Notes under the pieces: model-generated
Told to the model about the DNA's origin: nothing
The model's input: the letters and a program-made list of their open reading frames with translations, nothing else
Databases searched by the model: none
Position numbers and translations under genes: made by a program
Part shown: piece after piece, positions 1 to 6,058 of the stretch
How the letters are laid out: each line of letters begins with the position of its first letter
Position numbering within the stretch: the stretch's first letter is position 1
From: a bacterium
GTDB taxonomy: Bacteria; Patescibacteriota; Microgenomatia; JAUYPR01
DNA length: 10,579 nt
Assembly: GCA_030695785.1 (NCBI GenBank)
Contig: JAUYPR010000007.1
Location: 1 to 10,579 of the forward strand
Reading direction: 5' to 3'

Positions 1-356
1 TCATCCGACATCTCTTCTCCGCTTTTGTTTGCCGCATCAAACAGCGCAGCCATGGTACGCTCTGTAGACAAACTTGCCGTCTGCATCACCCGGTCATCTT
101 GCATACTCGCCCTTCGATCCGCCGCAAGGTCTTCAATCACAATCGCATAAGTTTCTTCTTTGCCGGCAAAGGTTGACGTCAGAAGTGCAGAAAGCTCGTT
201 ATTATTTGGTGGTTTTTGTTGCATGGCACGCGGGGTCTTGGCCGACCCTTGAACTCCGCTCGTTTTTTGACGATTCAACAAAAGGAGGCCGCTAAAAAAC
301 GCAACGCCCAAAAGACACCCAACCATCAAGCTCAATGATAAAATGCGAAACATCAT
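1..356 (-). CDS. Beta-lactamase-like (serine hydrolase fold) membrane-anchored protein, 3' end outside window
   Basis: Only the first 118 codons are in the window; the gene continues past position 1. Residues about 5-27 form one hydrophobic segment (signal anchor), followed by a polar Pro/Asn/Gln-rich linker to about residue 53. Residues 69-118 then resemble the start of the class A beta-lactamase/transpeptidase-like fold: a strand reading YAIVIEDLAADRRASMQDD, then TASLSTERTMAALFDAA at the place where the family has ASLxK followed by a helix. The family serine would be Ser95, but the Lys three residues later is Thr98, so the catalytic SxxK motif looks broken. The protein would sit on the outer face of the membrane. 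The start at 354-356 overlaps the stop of the upstream acetyltransferase gene as ATGA, indicating translational coupling; an in-frame ATG follows directly at 351-353. Family assignment rests on this N-terminal half only and is tentative; the SxN and KTG boxes cannot be seen. Confidence 0.5.
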   Translation of the reverse strand, partial: MMFRILSLSLMVGCLLGVAFFSGLLLLNRQKTSGVQGSAKTPRAMQQKPPNNNELSALLTSTFAGKEETYAIVIEDLAADRRASMQDDRVMQTASLSTERTMAALFDAANKSGEEMSD

Positions 357-838
357 GCGTCAAAAAACTTGGAGAACACAGCTTCATCCCGGCCGGCATA
401 ATAGTGCGACGGGAGAACTGTTTCTTTCTTCATCCCCATTTTCGCATAAAACGCCCCGGCAGCTGCATTGTCATCATGCGTCAGAAGAAATAGCTTTCGG
501 AGTGTATGCCCTTGCTTTTCATATAACGCCTGCGCGTCGGCAACCACTCCTTCAAAAATCTTCCGTCCCACCCCCTGCAAACGGTATGGCTCAAGAACCG
601 CGATGCGGTCCAGTTCCGCTAACCCATGATGGGGTACACCGTGCAAAAACCACGAGCAAAGGCCGACAATTTCCCCCGATCGCGTCGCAACCACATACCG
701 ATGATGCTGCGCCAACTCACGCAGATACGCATCTTTCGCGGCAGCGAACGTGTGCATGTTGTAGTTGGCTAAAAGAACCATGGCAACCTTGTCTGCATCT
801 GCCCGTGTTCCCCGGCGGACTGAAATCTCGTCGTTCAT
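353..838 (-). CDS. GNAT-family N-acetyltransferase (161 aa)
   Basis: A single GNAT domain fills the protein. Such enzymes move an acetyl group from acetyl-CoA to an amine; the acceptor cannot be predicted. The N-terminal strand is ISVRRGTRADADKVAMVL. The acetyl-CoA pyrophosphate loop (motif A) is the RLQGVG at residues 86-91, matching the R/QxxGxG/A pattern after the strand LAELDRIAVLEPY, and motif B follows as AAAGAFYAKMGM (about 126-136). The length is normal for a single-domain GNAT. The ATG at 836-838 is preferred because the longer in-frame start at 958 would overlap the RNHCP gene deeply and add residues unlike a GNAT; from 838 the gene begins 4 bp after the RNHCP stop. No Shine-Dalgarno sequence is visible, but a TACAAT hexamer ends 6 nt before the ATG. 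It overlaps the next gene downstream by 4 bp. Function beyond GNAT is unknown. Confidence 0.88.
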   Translation of the reverse strand: MNDEISVRRGTRADADKVAMVLLANYNMHTFAAAKDAYLRELAQHHRYVVATRSGEIVGLCSWFLHGVPHHGLAELDRIAVLEPYRLQGVGRKIFEGVVADAQALYEKQGHTLRKLFLLTHDDNAAAGAFYAKMGMKKETVLPSHYYAGRDEAVFSKFFDA

Positions 839-842
839 AACA

Positions 843-1148
843 CTATTGTACTTCAAGATGACGGATAACAATCGGCAACGCCCCAACCAGTTGCTCATCA
901 TCATCCGCTGCAACGCGGTTCCACCGTATTGCCCCACACTGTTCGCATTGGTGCACAATCACTTCTTCCCCGGTTCTCTTCCGAAACTTGCCCGTTGGTT
1001 TCATCCGGCCATGGCATAGAGACGCACGGTCCCCTTTTTTTTCATCCACGTGTTGCGACCACAAACACCACGGGCAATGGTTCCTGTTCCGCCCGCCAAA
1101 CCGCACCTCCCCCACCAGTTGTTCACACTGTATGCACCGAAAAAGCAT
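843..1148 (-). CDS. RNHCP domain protein, putative zinc-binding (101 aa)
   Basis: This is a recognisable member of the RNHCP family, named after its central motif. Visible in order: CxxC at residues 5-8, the RNHCPWC motif at 22-28, HVD at 33-35 with GDR just after, a lone Cys45 followed by HGRM, a second CxxC at 68-71 in the segment HQCEQCG, then NR at 77-78 and an acidic DDD at 82-84. The four cysteine clusters suggest two zinc sites of treble-clef or ribbon type. The biochemical role of the family is not established, and I do not assign one. It is the first gene of a leftward group with the GNAT and beta-lactamase-like genes. The start at 1146-1148 agrees with the family N-terminus, where the first CxxC follows almost immediately. 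There is no ribosome binding site; a TACAAT lies 7 nt upstream. Confidence 0.9.
   Translation of the reverse strand: MLFRCIQCEQLVGEVRFGGRNRNHCPWCLWSQHVDEKKGDRASLCHGRMKPTGKFRKRTGEEVIVHQCEQCGAIRWNRVAADDDEQLVGALPIVIRHLEVQ
845..871 (-). promoter_or_regulatory. Candidate internal promoter for the GNAT gene
   Basis: On the minus strand TACAAT occupies 845-850 and leaves exactly 6 nt before the ATG at 838, which would put the transcription start on the first base of the codon. A partial -35 (TTGTTA, 866-871) lies 15 bp upstream, shorter than the usual spacer. It lies inside the 3' end of the RNHCP gene. Inferred from sequence only. Confidence 0.3.
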
Positions 1149-1155
1149 CCATCTT

Positions 1156-1161
1156 ATTGTA
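1156..1161 (-). promoter_or_regulatory. Candidate -10 element for the RNHCP gene
   Basis: TACAAT on the minus strand leaves 7 nt before the ATG at 1148, so the mRNA would start at or next to the start codon. No convincing -35 is seen at 15-18 bp, so the element is weak as a stand-alone call. The absence of any Shine-Dalgarno sequence fits a leaderless transcript. Confidence 0.33.
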
Positions 1162-1199
1162 GCGAAGAACGATTGACTTTGCTGATACTATTCATTCGT

Positions 1200-1229
1200 T
1201 TGACAATACTGATGATTTGATGTTTAATT
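1200..1229 (+). promoter_or_regulatory. Candidate promoter for the PLD-like gene
   Basis: A perfect TTGACA -35 at 1200-1205 is followed after 18 bp by TTAATT at 1224-1229, with TG one base upstream of the -10 (extended -10 type). Exactly 6 nt separate the -10 from the ATG at 1236, so transcription would start on the A of the start codon. This is the best-formed promoter in the left part of the window. Confidence 0.5.
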
Positions 1230-1235
1230 ACTCGC

Positions 1236-1817
1236 ATGGAAAGAAAACCTCTCAAGAGATACATTCCAAAAGGCATGGAGTGGATACGCATCGGGTGGAA
1301 TCGGATCAGCATTGGAGAATCTGAATCTCTGAATACCGGAGACTTCAAGGTGAACGGCAGCAGAGATGCCGTCATTGCTTCGTGTGCCGAGGTGGTGCGA
1401 GATGCGGAGCATCAGATTGACATGGTGTCCGGTGATCTTGACCCAGAGTACTTTTGCGGAACCACGTTCTTTGACACGCTTAACAGTGTTATTTCCGATC
1501 GAAATGTCCACCTGCGCATCATTACTGTGGTAGGCCCATCAGCGAAGAGCCGGATGGCACTCGGCACGATCAAGGATGCCGAGGCAAAAATCGAACTCTA
1601 TACGGTACCGCAACGTCCTACTCACCCCTTCATAATTGCAGACGGGCGTCACGTCCAAATAGAGGAACCATACCTTCCTAACTCGCCAGAGCGTGTGGCA
1701 GTCACGATGTACGATGGAAACTACGAGGATTGGGTGGCACCATTGGTGCGCTCATTCAACAAGTTACTGTCTGTAGCGACGAAAGAGTCGCTACATGAGG
1801 TCGCTGTTGTTGCATAG
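1236..1817 (+). CDS. PLD-like fold protein, probably non-catalytic (193 aa)
   Basis: The protein resembles a single phospholipase D-like unit. Residues 44-66 form a helix and strand (to IDMVSGDLD), 78-100 form a helix followed by a strand (NVHLRIITVVG), and 130-144 read HPFIIADGRHVQIEE, where the family has its HxKx4D-containing strand pair. Here His130 is present but the Lys two residues later is Phe132, and Asp136 is one position early, so the HKD motif is degenerate and phosphodiester cleavage is unlikely. Single non-catalytic PLD-like domains occur as binding or regulatory modules; a ligand cannot be inferred. No signal peptide or membrane segment is seen, so it is probably cytoplasmic. 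It is transcribed alone and diverges from the RNHCP gene. The ATG at 1236 fits the promoter at 1200-1229; Met14 (at 1275) is an alternative start with only a poorly spaced purine stretch. The assignment is tentative. Confidence 0.55.
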   Translation: MERKPLKRYIPKGMEWIRIGWNRISIGESESLNTGDFKVNGSRDAVIASCAEVVRDAEHQIDMVSGDLDPEYFCGTTFFDTLNSVISDRNVHLRIITVVGPSAKSRMALGTIKDAEAKIELYTVPQRPTHPFIIADGRHVQIEEPYLPNSPERVAVTMYDGNYEDWVAPLVRSFNKLLSVATKESLHEVAVVA

Positions 1818-1922
1818 TTTTGCCTCACTTGTCGTCAGTCTGTTTGCTGGCATCTTCCCCATTATGCTTACTACCTTTGGTTTCAAGTTAAAAAAACCCG
1901 CCACCATTTCTTAAGCATTTTC

Positions 1923-1941
1923 TTCCACCCGTCGGGTGGAA
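1923..1941. terminator. Hairpin between convergent genes, candidate terminator
   Basis: An 8-bp stem (TTCCACCC pairing with GGGTGGAA) closes a 3-nt GTC loop. On the plus strand it is followed by TTCTATTCT, a weak U-rich tract, so it could end transcription of the PLD-like gene. On the minus strand the tract after it is not U-rich, so termination of the long operon here would be inefficient or by another mechanism. Confidence 0.5.
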
Positions 1942-1955
1942 TTCTATTCTAAAGC

Positions 1956-2183
1956 TCAATAAGCTTGTAGAGGGTTTGGTGCCGTTATTTCGACTTGTTG
2001 CGCGAGTACGATTCCATCCTTTATGCTATCAAGCACCTCATCAATGCTGTTTCCATAATCAGCAACACACAGTGAAGGACAGAACGCATTATAGACCATT
2101 TTCTTCCCATGCCGTTCAGGTTCAATGATGACGCGAAAGTTGAGGATCGTTTTTTCCATACGAGCAAAGTATATCATGATCAT
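1956..2183 (-). CDS. HicB-like antitoxin-fold protein (about 75 aa), no HicA partner seen
   Basis: The core from about residue 9 onward has the HicB-like layout: a beta strand ILNFRVIIEPE, a second strand running into YNAFCPSLCVADYGNS (the family's aCPelpgvxtxGdt segment), then the helix IDEVLDSIKDGIVLAQQ. In classical HicAB modules this fold binds the HicA RNase, and a C-terminal DNA-binding part represses the operon. Here the protein stops soon after the helix and has no DNA-binding extension, and no HicA-like gene lies on either side. It may be an orphan HicB-fold protein rather than an antitoxin. The start at 2181-2183 overlaps the stop of the exchanger gene as ATGA; in-frame ATGs at 2177 and 2159 are alternatives, the last fitting the family N-terminus closely. 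It is the last gene of the leftward operon. Confidence 0.7.
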   Translation of the reverse strand: MIMIYFARMEKTILNFRVIIEPERHGKKMVYNAFCPSLCVADYGNSIDEVLDSIKDGIVLAQQVEITAPNPLQAY

Positions 2184-3199
2184 TTCACCCCCATCGCAAT
2201 CCACAGCGAGCGGGCGACGAGGGCGAAGAGAAAAAGGATGACGATGGCTCGTGCAACTGGTTTCACGCGCCGGGGACGCAGATGGACTAAAAGAATGGTC
2301 GATGCACCGGCCAGAAACGCGAGGGGAAAATCGAACGTCAGCATGGACGCATCCACTTGAACTGGAGAGAGAAATGCCGCGAGCCCCAACGCAAGAGTGA
2401 TCGTGAGGAACGACGCGCCGAGAAGATTACTTACGGATAAGCTTTCCCGCCGGCTTTTGATTGCCGATAGCGCCGTGGCAAATTCTGGCAGTGACGTCCC
2501 GAATGCAATCAGCGTCATTCCAATCAAATAATCTGGCACATGCAGCGTGTTTGCAATCTGCATGCCTTGGTCCACCAACACCTGGCCGGAGACAACAATC
2601 GCAAACAATCCAAACAAAAATTTCCCAAACAACATCGCCAGTATCTTCGGCCGGATACGAACCGATTCATTCCTTGCCCAGCGGATGTGGCCGAGCAAAT
2701 GCATCTGCAACCACTCAAAAAAAGGCATGAGTGTTGTGCTCTTCCTATCTAACGGCCGGCCAACCATATACATCAAAACAATATATATCCCTGCCAGCAA
2801 CAACAGGGCAAAACCTGCTGCACTTGAAATTTCGCCTGATATCGCAGCCATCATCCAAATACCAACCAGTGTGGCGAGAAAAACACCGGCACGAATAGAG
2901 ACGACTTTTTTTGGGTCAGTCATGGGCGCGGCGAGAAAAAACAGCGGGAAAATGAGGGCAAGATTCATCACCGGGGTTGCGAGAGCATTCCCAAGCGCGA
3001 GATCGGTGTGTCCGCGAAGACCGGCTATGAATGAAATCGTTGTCTCGGGCAGTGTGGTGGCTAAACTCACAAGTGTCGCGCCAATCACCACGGTTGGAAT
3101 ACGCACCAAACGGGAAAGTTTGATGCCTGCATCCAAAAACCAGTCCGCAGCTTTCAGCAGCAACAGTAATCCAAAAAGAAAAAGCGGAAATTGCATCAT
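2180..3199 (-). CDS. CaCA-family sodium/calcium exchanger-like membrane protein (339 aa)
   Basis: About ten hydrophobic segments arranged as two inverted halves carry the two alpha repeats of the CaCA superfamily (YrbG/NCX type), which exchange Na+ (or H+) for Ca2+ across the inner membrane. Alpha-1 is GATLVSLATTLPET (40-53) continuing to the TDLALGN segment at 65-71; alpha-2 is GMTLIAFGTSLPEF (227-240) continuing to SLSVSNLLGAS (253-263). The two ion-binding glutamates, Glu52 and Glu239, are present. The GSNxxN end of each repeat is altered (ATPVMN and GASFLT), and the acidic residue normally preceding the second GN motif is Ser253. A polar loop of about 40 residues (149-185) joins the halves. 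The gene begins 2 bp after the antiporter stop and overlaps the HicB-like gene by 4 bp. A cation exchanger is well supported, but its ion selectivity is not. Confidence 0.88.
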   Translation of the reverse strand: MMQFPLFLFGLLLLLKAADWFLDAGIKLSRLVRIPTVVIGATLVSLATTLPETTISFIAGLRGHTDLALGNALATPVMNLALIFPLFFLAAPMTDPKKVVSIRAGVFLATLVGIWMMAAISGEISSAAGFALLLLAGIYIVLMYMVGRPLDRKSTTLMPFFEWLQMHLLGHIRWARNESVRIRPKILAMLFGKFLFGLFAIVVSGQVLVDQGMQIANTLHVPDYLIGMTLIAFGTSLPEFATALSAIKSRRESLSVSNLLGASFLTITLALGLAAFLSPVQVDASMLTFDFPLAFLAGASTILLVHLRPRRVKPVARAIVILFLFALVARSLWIAMGVK

Positions 3200-3201
3200 G
3201 T

Positions 3202-4905
3202 CTACTCGTCTATCTTTGCCCAGCGAAGTACATCTTTCATGCGCGTTTCAATCTGACGATCAAAAAACGATAAATTCCCAATATGTTCATCCAAAAGATG
3301 CACAATGTGCGTGCCGGCCTCGGTGTATGGCAGCATCACGTAGTGCACCCCGCGTTTGTACAACTCATACGCCTCAAGCGGAAAATCCGCAGCCATGATG
3401 ACTTTTGCGGAACTTCGATGGGCCCGCAATTCCCGCAGTAAATTTTCGTTGTCTTCTAAATCGGTAATCGTTGAAATCACAAGCTTCGCTTTCTCTAAAC
3501 CAACCTGATCCATCACTTCCGGGTCGCCAATACTTCCAAACACGGTTTGCGCGCCCTGTTTTTCCAAGCGTTTCATAATATCCGGATTCGAATCGACCAC
3601 CACAAACGGGATAGATTTTTGCTGCAACAAACGGACGATCAGTTCGCCGATGCGGTGCGCACCAATGAGCACCACATGGCCGGTGCGTTCTACGCGTGGT
3701 TTTTCCAACCCAACCGTCCGTGCCTTTTCAAACACGCCCAGGACATGACGGAAGCGCCGATACAGTTCGTTTGCATGCGTCATGCCTAACGACGATAACG
3801 TCATGGTGATGAGTCCGACCATGGTCACCATCGTTACTCCTTCAGCAGAAACATGGCCGACCTTACTTCCGGCAACCGCGAGGATCATCGAAAACTCGGA
3901 GACCTGTGTCAGTGTCACAGCCGACATAAAGTACACAAAGCGCGGATACCCTTGGCGGCCAAGGATCGTCATAAAGATCAATGGTTTGGAAAAGAGCACA
4001 AAAAGCGAAAAAATGGCGATCGGACCGAGCAGTTTTTGCACATTGAAAAACTGCACCCGCGTCCCTAAATCGATAAAGAAAATAGCAATAAAAAAGTCAC
4101 GGAGCGGCCGTATCGTGCCCGCAATTTGATACCGGTACGGCGAGGATGCAAGCGCCACCCCGGCAAGAAACGCACCAATTTCACTCGAGAAACCGAGCGC
4201 GGTGGTCAAAGACACAAAGCCCAAACACCACGCGATGGTGGCTAACATCAACAGCTCCGTCGACGACGCGACTAAACCAATGCACCACGGAAGCACGCGT
4301 TTGGACAGAAAAAGAAGGAGATACAAAACCGCGGCTCCTTTCAATACAATCATCACGAACGGGAAAAGGACGAAATTCTGCGTGAGACTTGGGGTATGCT
4401 GATAAATAGACAACAGCATAAGCACGATCACCGCAATCAGGTCTTCTACAAGGAGAATGCCGATCGCGAGGCGGCCATACAAGGTGTGCACTGCTTTTCG
4501 TTCCGTCAGGAACTTCACGACCAAAATCGTGCTGGAAAATCCAAGGCCAATCGCAAGATACACCGACTCCTTGAGCGCGATGCCGAGCCCGATACCGAGG
4601 AGCACCACCGCAGAGAAAGTGATGAGGACCTGCAAGATACTCGTTGAAAAAATGCTCTTCCCAATCTTACGCAGTTCCCGCAGATCGAGTTCCATTCCAA
4701 CCATAAACAACAAAAACGCAATCCCAATCTGCGGCAAAAACTCCAATGTTTCGGAACCACGCACATCGATCACGCGGAAAATTCCCAAAAGCACACCGGC
4801 AAAAATGTATGCAAGAATCAACGGCTGGCGCAACAACCGCATGCAAAATGCGACAATAGTTGCTATGCCGACGACAGCGCTCAGTTGTGCAAAAAATGGA
4901 GACAT
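3202..4905 (-). CDS. CPA2-type cation:proton antiporter (KefB/KefC-like) with C-terminal TrkA-N/RCK domain (567 aa)
   Basis: Residues about 1-378 form a 12-13 segment transport domain of the monovalent cation:proton antiporter-2 family, with GMELD (70-74), FSSTILVVKF (123-132) and the ion-site pair Glu154-Asp155 in LLVEDLIAV. From about residue 408 a cytoplasmic Rossmann TrkA-N/RCK domain begins with HVVLIGAHRIGE; the acidic end of strand 2 is VVVDSN (436-440) and the LEDNENLL helix follows at 483-490. The dinucleotide loop is GAHRIG, lacking the middle Gly of GxGxxG, so nucleotide gating may be altered. No C-terminal TrkA-C domain follows. The protein would exchange K+ or Na+ for protons in the inner membrane, aiding pH or ion homeostasis. 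It starts 22 bp after the pseudouridine synthase stop and is followed 2 bp later by a second cation exchanger, which suggests a joint ion-homeostasis role. No clear ribosome binding site is visible. Confidence 0.92.
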   Translation of the reverse strand: MSPFFAQLSAVVGIATIVAFCMRLLRQPLILAYIFAGVLLGIFRVIDVRGSETLEFLPQIGIAFLLFMVGMELDLRELRKIGKSIFSTSILQVLITFSAVVLLGIGLGIALKESVYLAIGLGFSSTILVVKFLTERKAVHTLYGRLAIGILLVEDLIAVIVLMLLSIYQHTPSLTQNFVLFPFVMIVLKGAAVLYLLLFLSKRVLPWCIGLVASSTELLMLATIAWCLGFVSLTTALGFSSEIGAFLAGVALASSPYRYQIAGTIRPLRDFFIAIFFIDLGTRVQFFNVQKLLGPIAIFSLFVLFSKPLIFMTILGRQGYPRFVYFMSAVTLTQVSEFSMILAVAGSKVGHVSAEGVTMVTMVGLITMTLSSLGMTHANELYRRFRHVLGVFEKARTVGLEKPRVERTGHVVLIGAHRIGELIVRLLQQKSIPFVVVDSNPDIMKRLEKQGAQTVFGSIGDPEVMDQVGLEKAKLVISTITDLEDNENLLRELRAHRSSAKVIMAADFPLEAYELYKRGVHYVMLPYTEAGTHIVHLLDEHIGNLSFFDRQIETRMKDVLRWAKIDE

Positions 4906-4927
4906 GTGGCAGCTGAAGAAGAGTGTA

Positions 4928-5689
4928 TCACTTCGAAAGAAGGATCGAAAGGGAGAAGGTGAGGATATCAGGAAGGTCGGCTGAAAATGTCATTGTTTCT
5001 CCGGTTTTTGGATGTAGGAACGTCAGCGTTGACGCGTGCAAAAACAGCCGCGGACACCATTTCCGATCAATGCGGCTCCGTTTTCTGCCCGCGTAGCGTT
5101 CATCGGAGATGACCGGATGTCCGATGGATTGTGCATGGACACGAATCTGGTGTGTCCGGCCGGTTTTGGGAAATGCTTCAACGAGCGTTACGTTGGCGTA
5201 CTCGGAGGCAAACGCGGGCTTTAGCCGAATCCCCCACTCCTTGAGTTTTTCTAAAGGGAAAGAAAAATGTTTTGTTGGACGAAACATCGTGATTGCATCT
5301 TTTCCGTCTGAAAGAACGGTGAACTTTTCGCGATTCTTTGGGTTCCGTCCAATCGCACCTTCGACTGTTCGTTCACGCTCAAGCTGACCGTGTAAAAGTG
5401 CGACGTACACCTTTTGGATCGCCCGGGATGAAAATTGCTCGATCAGATGAACCCGCGCCATCTCATTTCGAGCGACGAGTAAAAGACCCGAGGTTTCTTT
5501 ATCGAGACGGTGGACAATGCCGCTGCGCTGGATCGACTTCTGATGCGGAAACTGACACTCCAGCCAATCTTGCAGCGTCCCAGCAGTTTGCGAGGCCGAC
5601 CGGTCCACCACCAACCCCGCGGGTTTATTCAAAACCAAAATATCGTTGTCTTGAAAGAGAATAGCTGGAGGAAGTGGGTTCAAATTCAT
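4928..5689 (-). CDS. RluA/RluD-family RNA pseudouridine synthase, without S4 domain (253 aa)
   Basis: The enzyme isomerises specific uridines of rRNA or tRNA to pseudouridine. The family signature HRLDKETSGLLL at residues 60-71 contains the catalytic Asp63, and the RNA-binding/active-site segment GRTHQIRVH is at 177-185. The N-terminus goes straight into the catalytic fold (ILFQDNDILVLNKPAG at 10-25), so the S4 RNA-binding domain of RluD or RluC is absent, as in RluA-like or TruC-like members. The target uridine cannot be predicted. The start at 5687-5689 overlaps the stop of the receiver-domain gene as ATGA. Genes of this family often lie next to lspA and a dksA-like gene; here the dksA-like gene and an lgt-like gene are close upstream. 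Confidence 0.93.
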   Translation of the reverse strand: MNLNPLPPAILFQDNDILVLNKPAGLVVDRSASQTAGTLQDWLECQFPHQKSIQRSGIVHRLDKETSGLLLVARNEMARVHLIEQFSSRAIQKVYVALLHGQLERERTVEGAIGRNPKNREKFTVLSDGKDAITMFRPTKHFSFPLEKLKEWGIRLKPAFASEYANVTLVEAFPKTGRTHQIRVHAQSIGHPVISDERYAGRKRSRIDRKWCPRLFLHASTLTFLHPKTGETMTFSADLPDILTFSLSILLSK

Positions 5690-6054
5690 TTCAAATACGA
5701 GCGGACTTCGCCAACGAGGTCTTGGGGTTCGAGTTTTGATTTCATCAGAAACCCATCCGCGCCGTTTTTTAACCCCTCTTTTGCCACCCGTTCATCCGGC
5801 AGATTCGTCAGAAGCACAATTTTCGGCATCGTTTTCGGCGGAAACGCCTTGAGGTTTTTCAAAATATTCATGCCATCGGTTTTCGGCAAAATAATATCCA
5901 AAAGCACCAAATCCGCTTTTCCTTCGCGGATCTTCCGCTCACCCTCCACCCCATCCGAGGCCGTGTCAACCGCGTAGCCGGCTTCCATTAACACCGACGC
6001 ATACAAGCCTTGGTGGTCAAGGTCATCTTCAATAATAAGAATGCGCTTTGTCAT
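5686..6054 (-). CDS. Single-domain response regulator (CheY-like receiver, 122 aa)
   Basis: A complete receiver domain and nothing else. The acidic pair is Asp10-Asp11 in ILIIEDDLD, the phospho-acceptor is Asp53 in LVLLDIILPKTDG, the switch Thr is Thr83 in IVLLTN, and the conserved Lys is Lys105 in GFLMKSK, where the usual Lys-Pro pair has become Lys-Ser. With no output domain it would act by protein-protein contact, in a phosphorelay or as a phosphate-controlled switch in the cytoplasm. No histidine kinase gene is in the window, so its partner is encoded elsewhere. It starts 4 bp after the DksA/TraR-like gene and overlaps the pseudouridine synthase gene by 4 bp, placing it inside the long operon. 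Confidence 0.95.
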   Translation of the reverse strand: MTKRILIIEDDLDHQGLYASVLMEAGYAVDTASDGVEGERKIREGKADLVLLDIILPKTDGMNILKNLKAFPPKTMPKIVLLTNLPDERVAKEGLKNGADGFLMKSKLEPQDLVGEVRSYLK

Positions 6055-6058
6055 ACAT

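Noticed and set aside
343..840. Plus-strand open frame of 165 codons
   Set aside because: Antisense shadow of the GNAT gene; its product is rich in His, Pro and Arg without recognisable motifs.
839..958. Longer N-terminus for the GNAT gene (start at 958)
   Set aside because: It would overlap most of the C-terminal half of the RNHCP gene and add 40 residues unlike GNAT proteins; the ATG at 838 matches the usual domain start.
1818..1955. Possible small RNA or tRNA between the convergent genes
   Set aside because: No cloverleaf or other RNA structure beyond the short 1923-1941 hairpin.
2184..2204. Longer HicB-like start at 2204
   Set aside because: It adds an MDCDGGE peptide inside the end of the exchanger gene; the ATGA junction at 2183 or the internal starts fit the family N-terminus better.
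2547..3398. Plus-strand open frame of 283 codons
   Set aside because: It is antisense to the CaCA exchanger and antiporter genes, whose proteins have clear family motifs; the plus-strand product has low-complexity Ser/Arg/Pro composition and no domain.
5510..5977. Plus-strand open frame of 155 codons
   Set aside because: Antisense to the pseudouridine synthase and receiver genes, both of which are clearly conserved.
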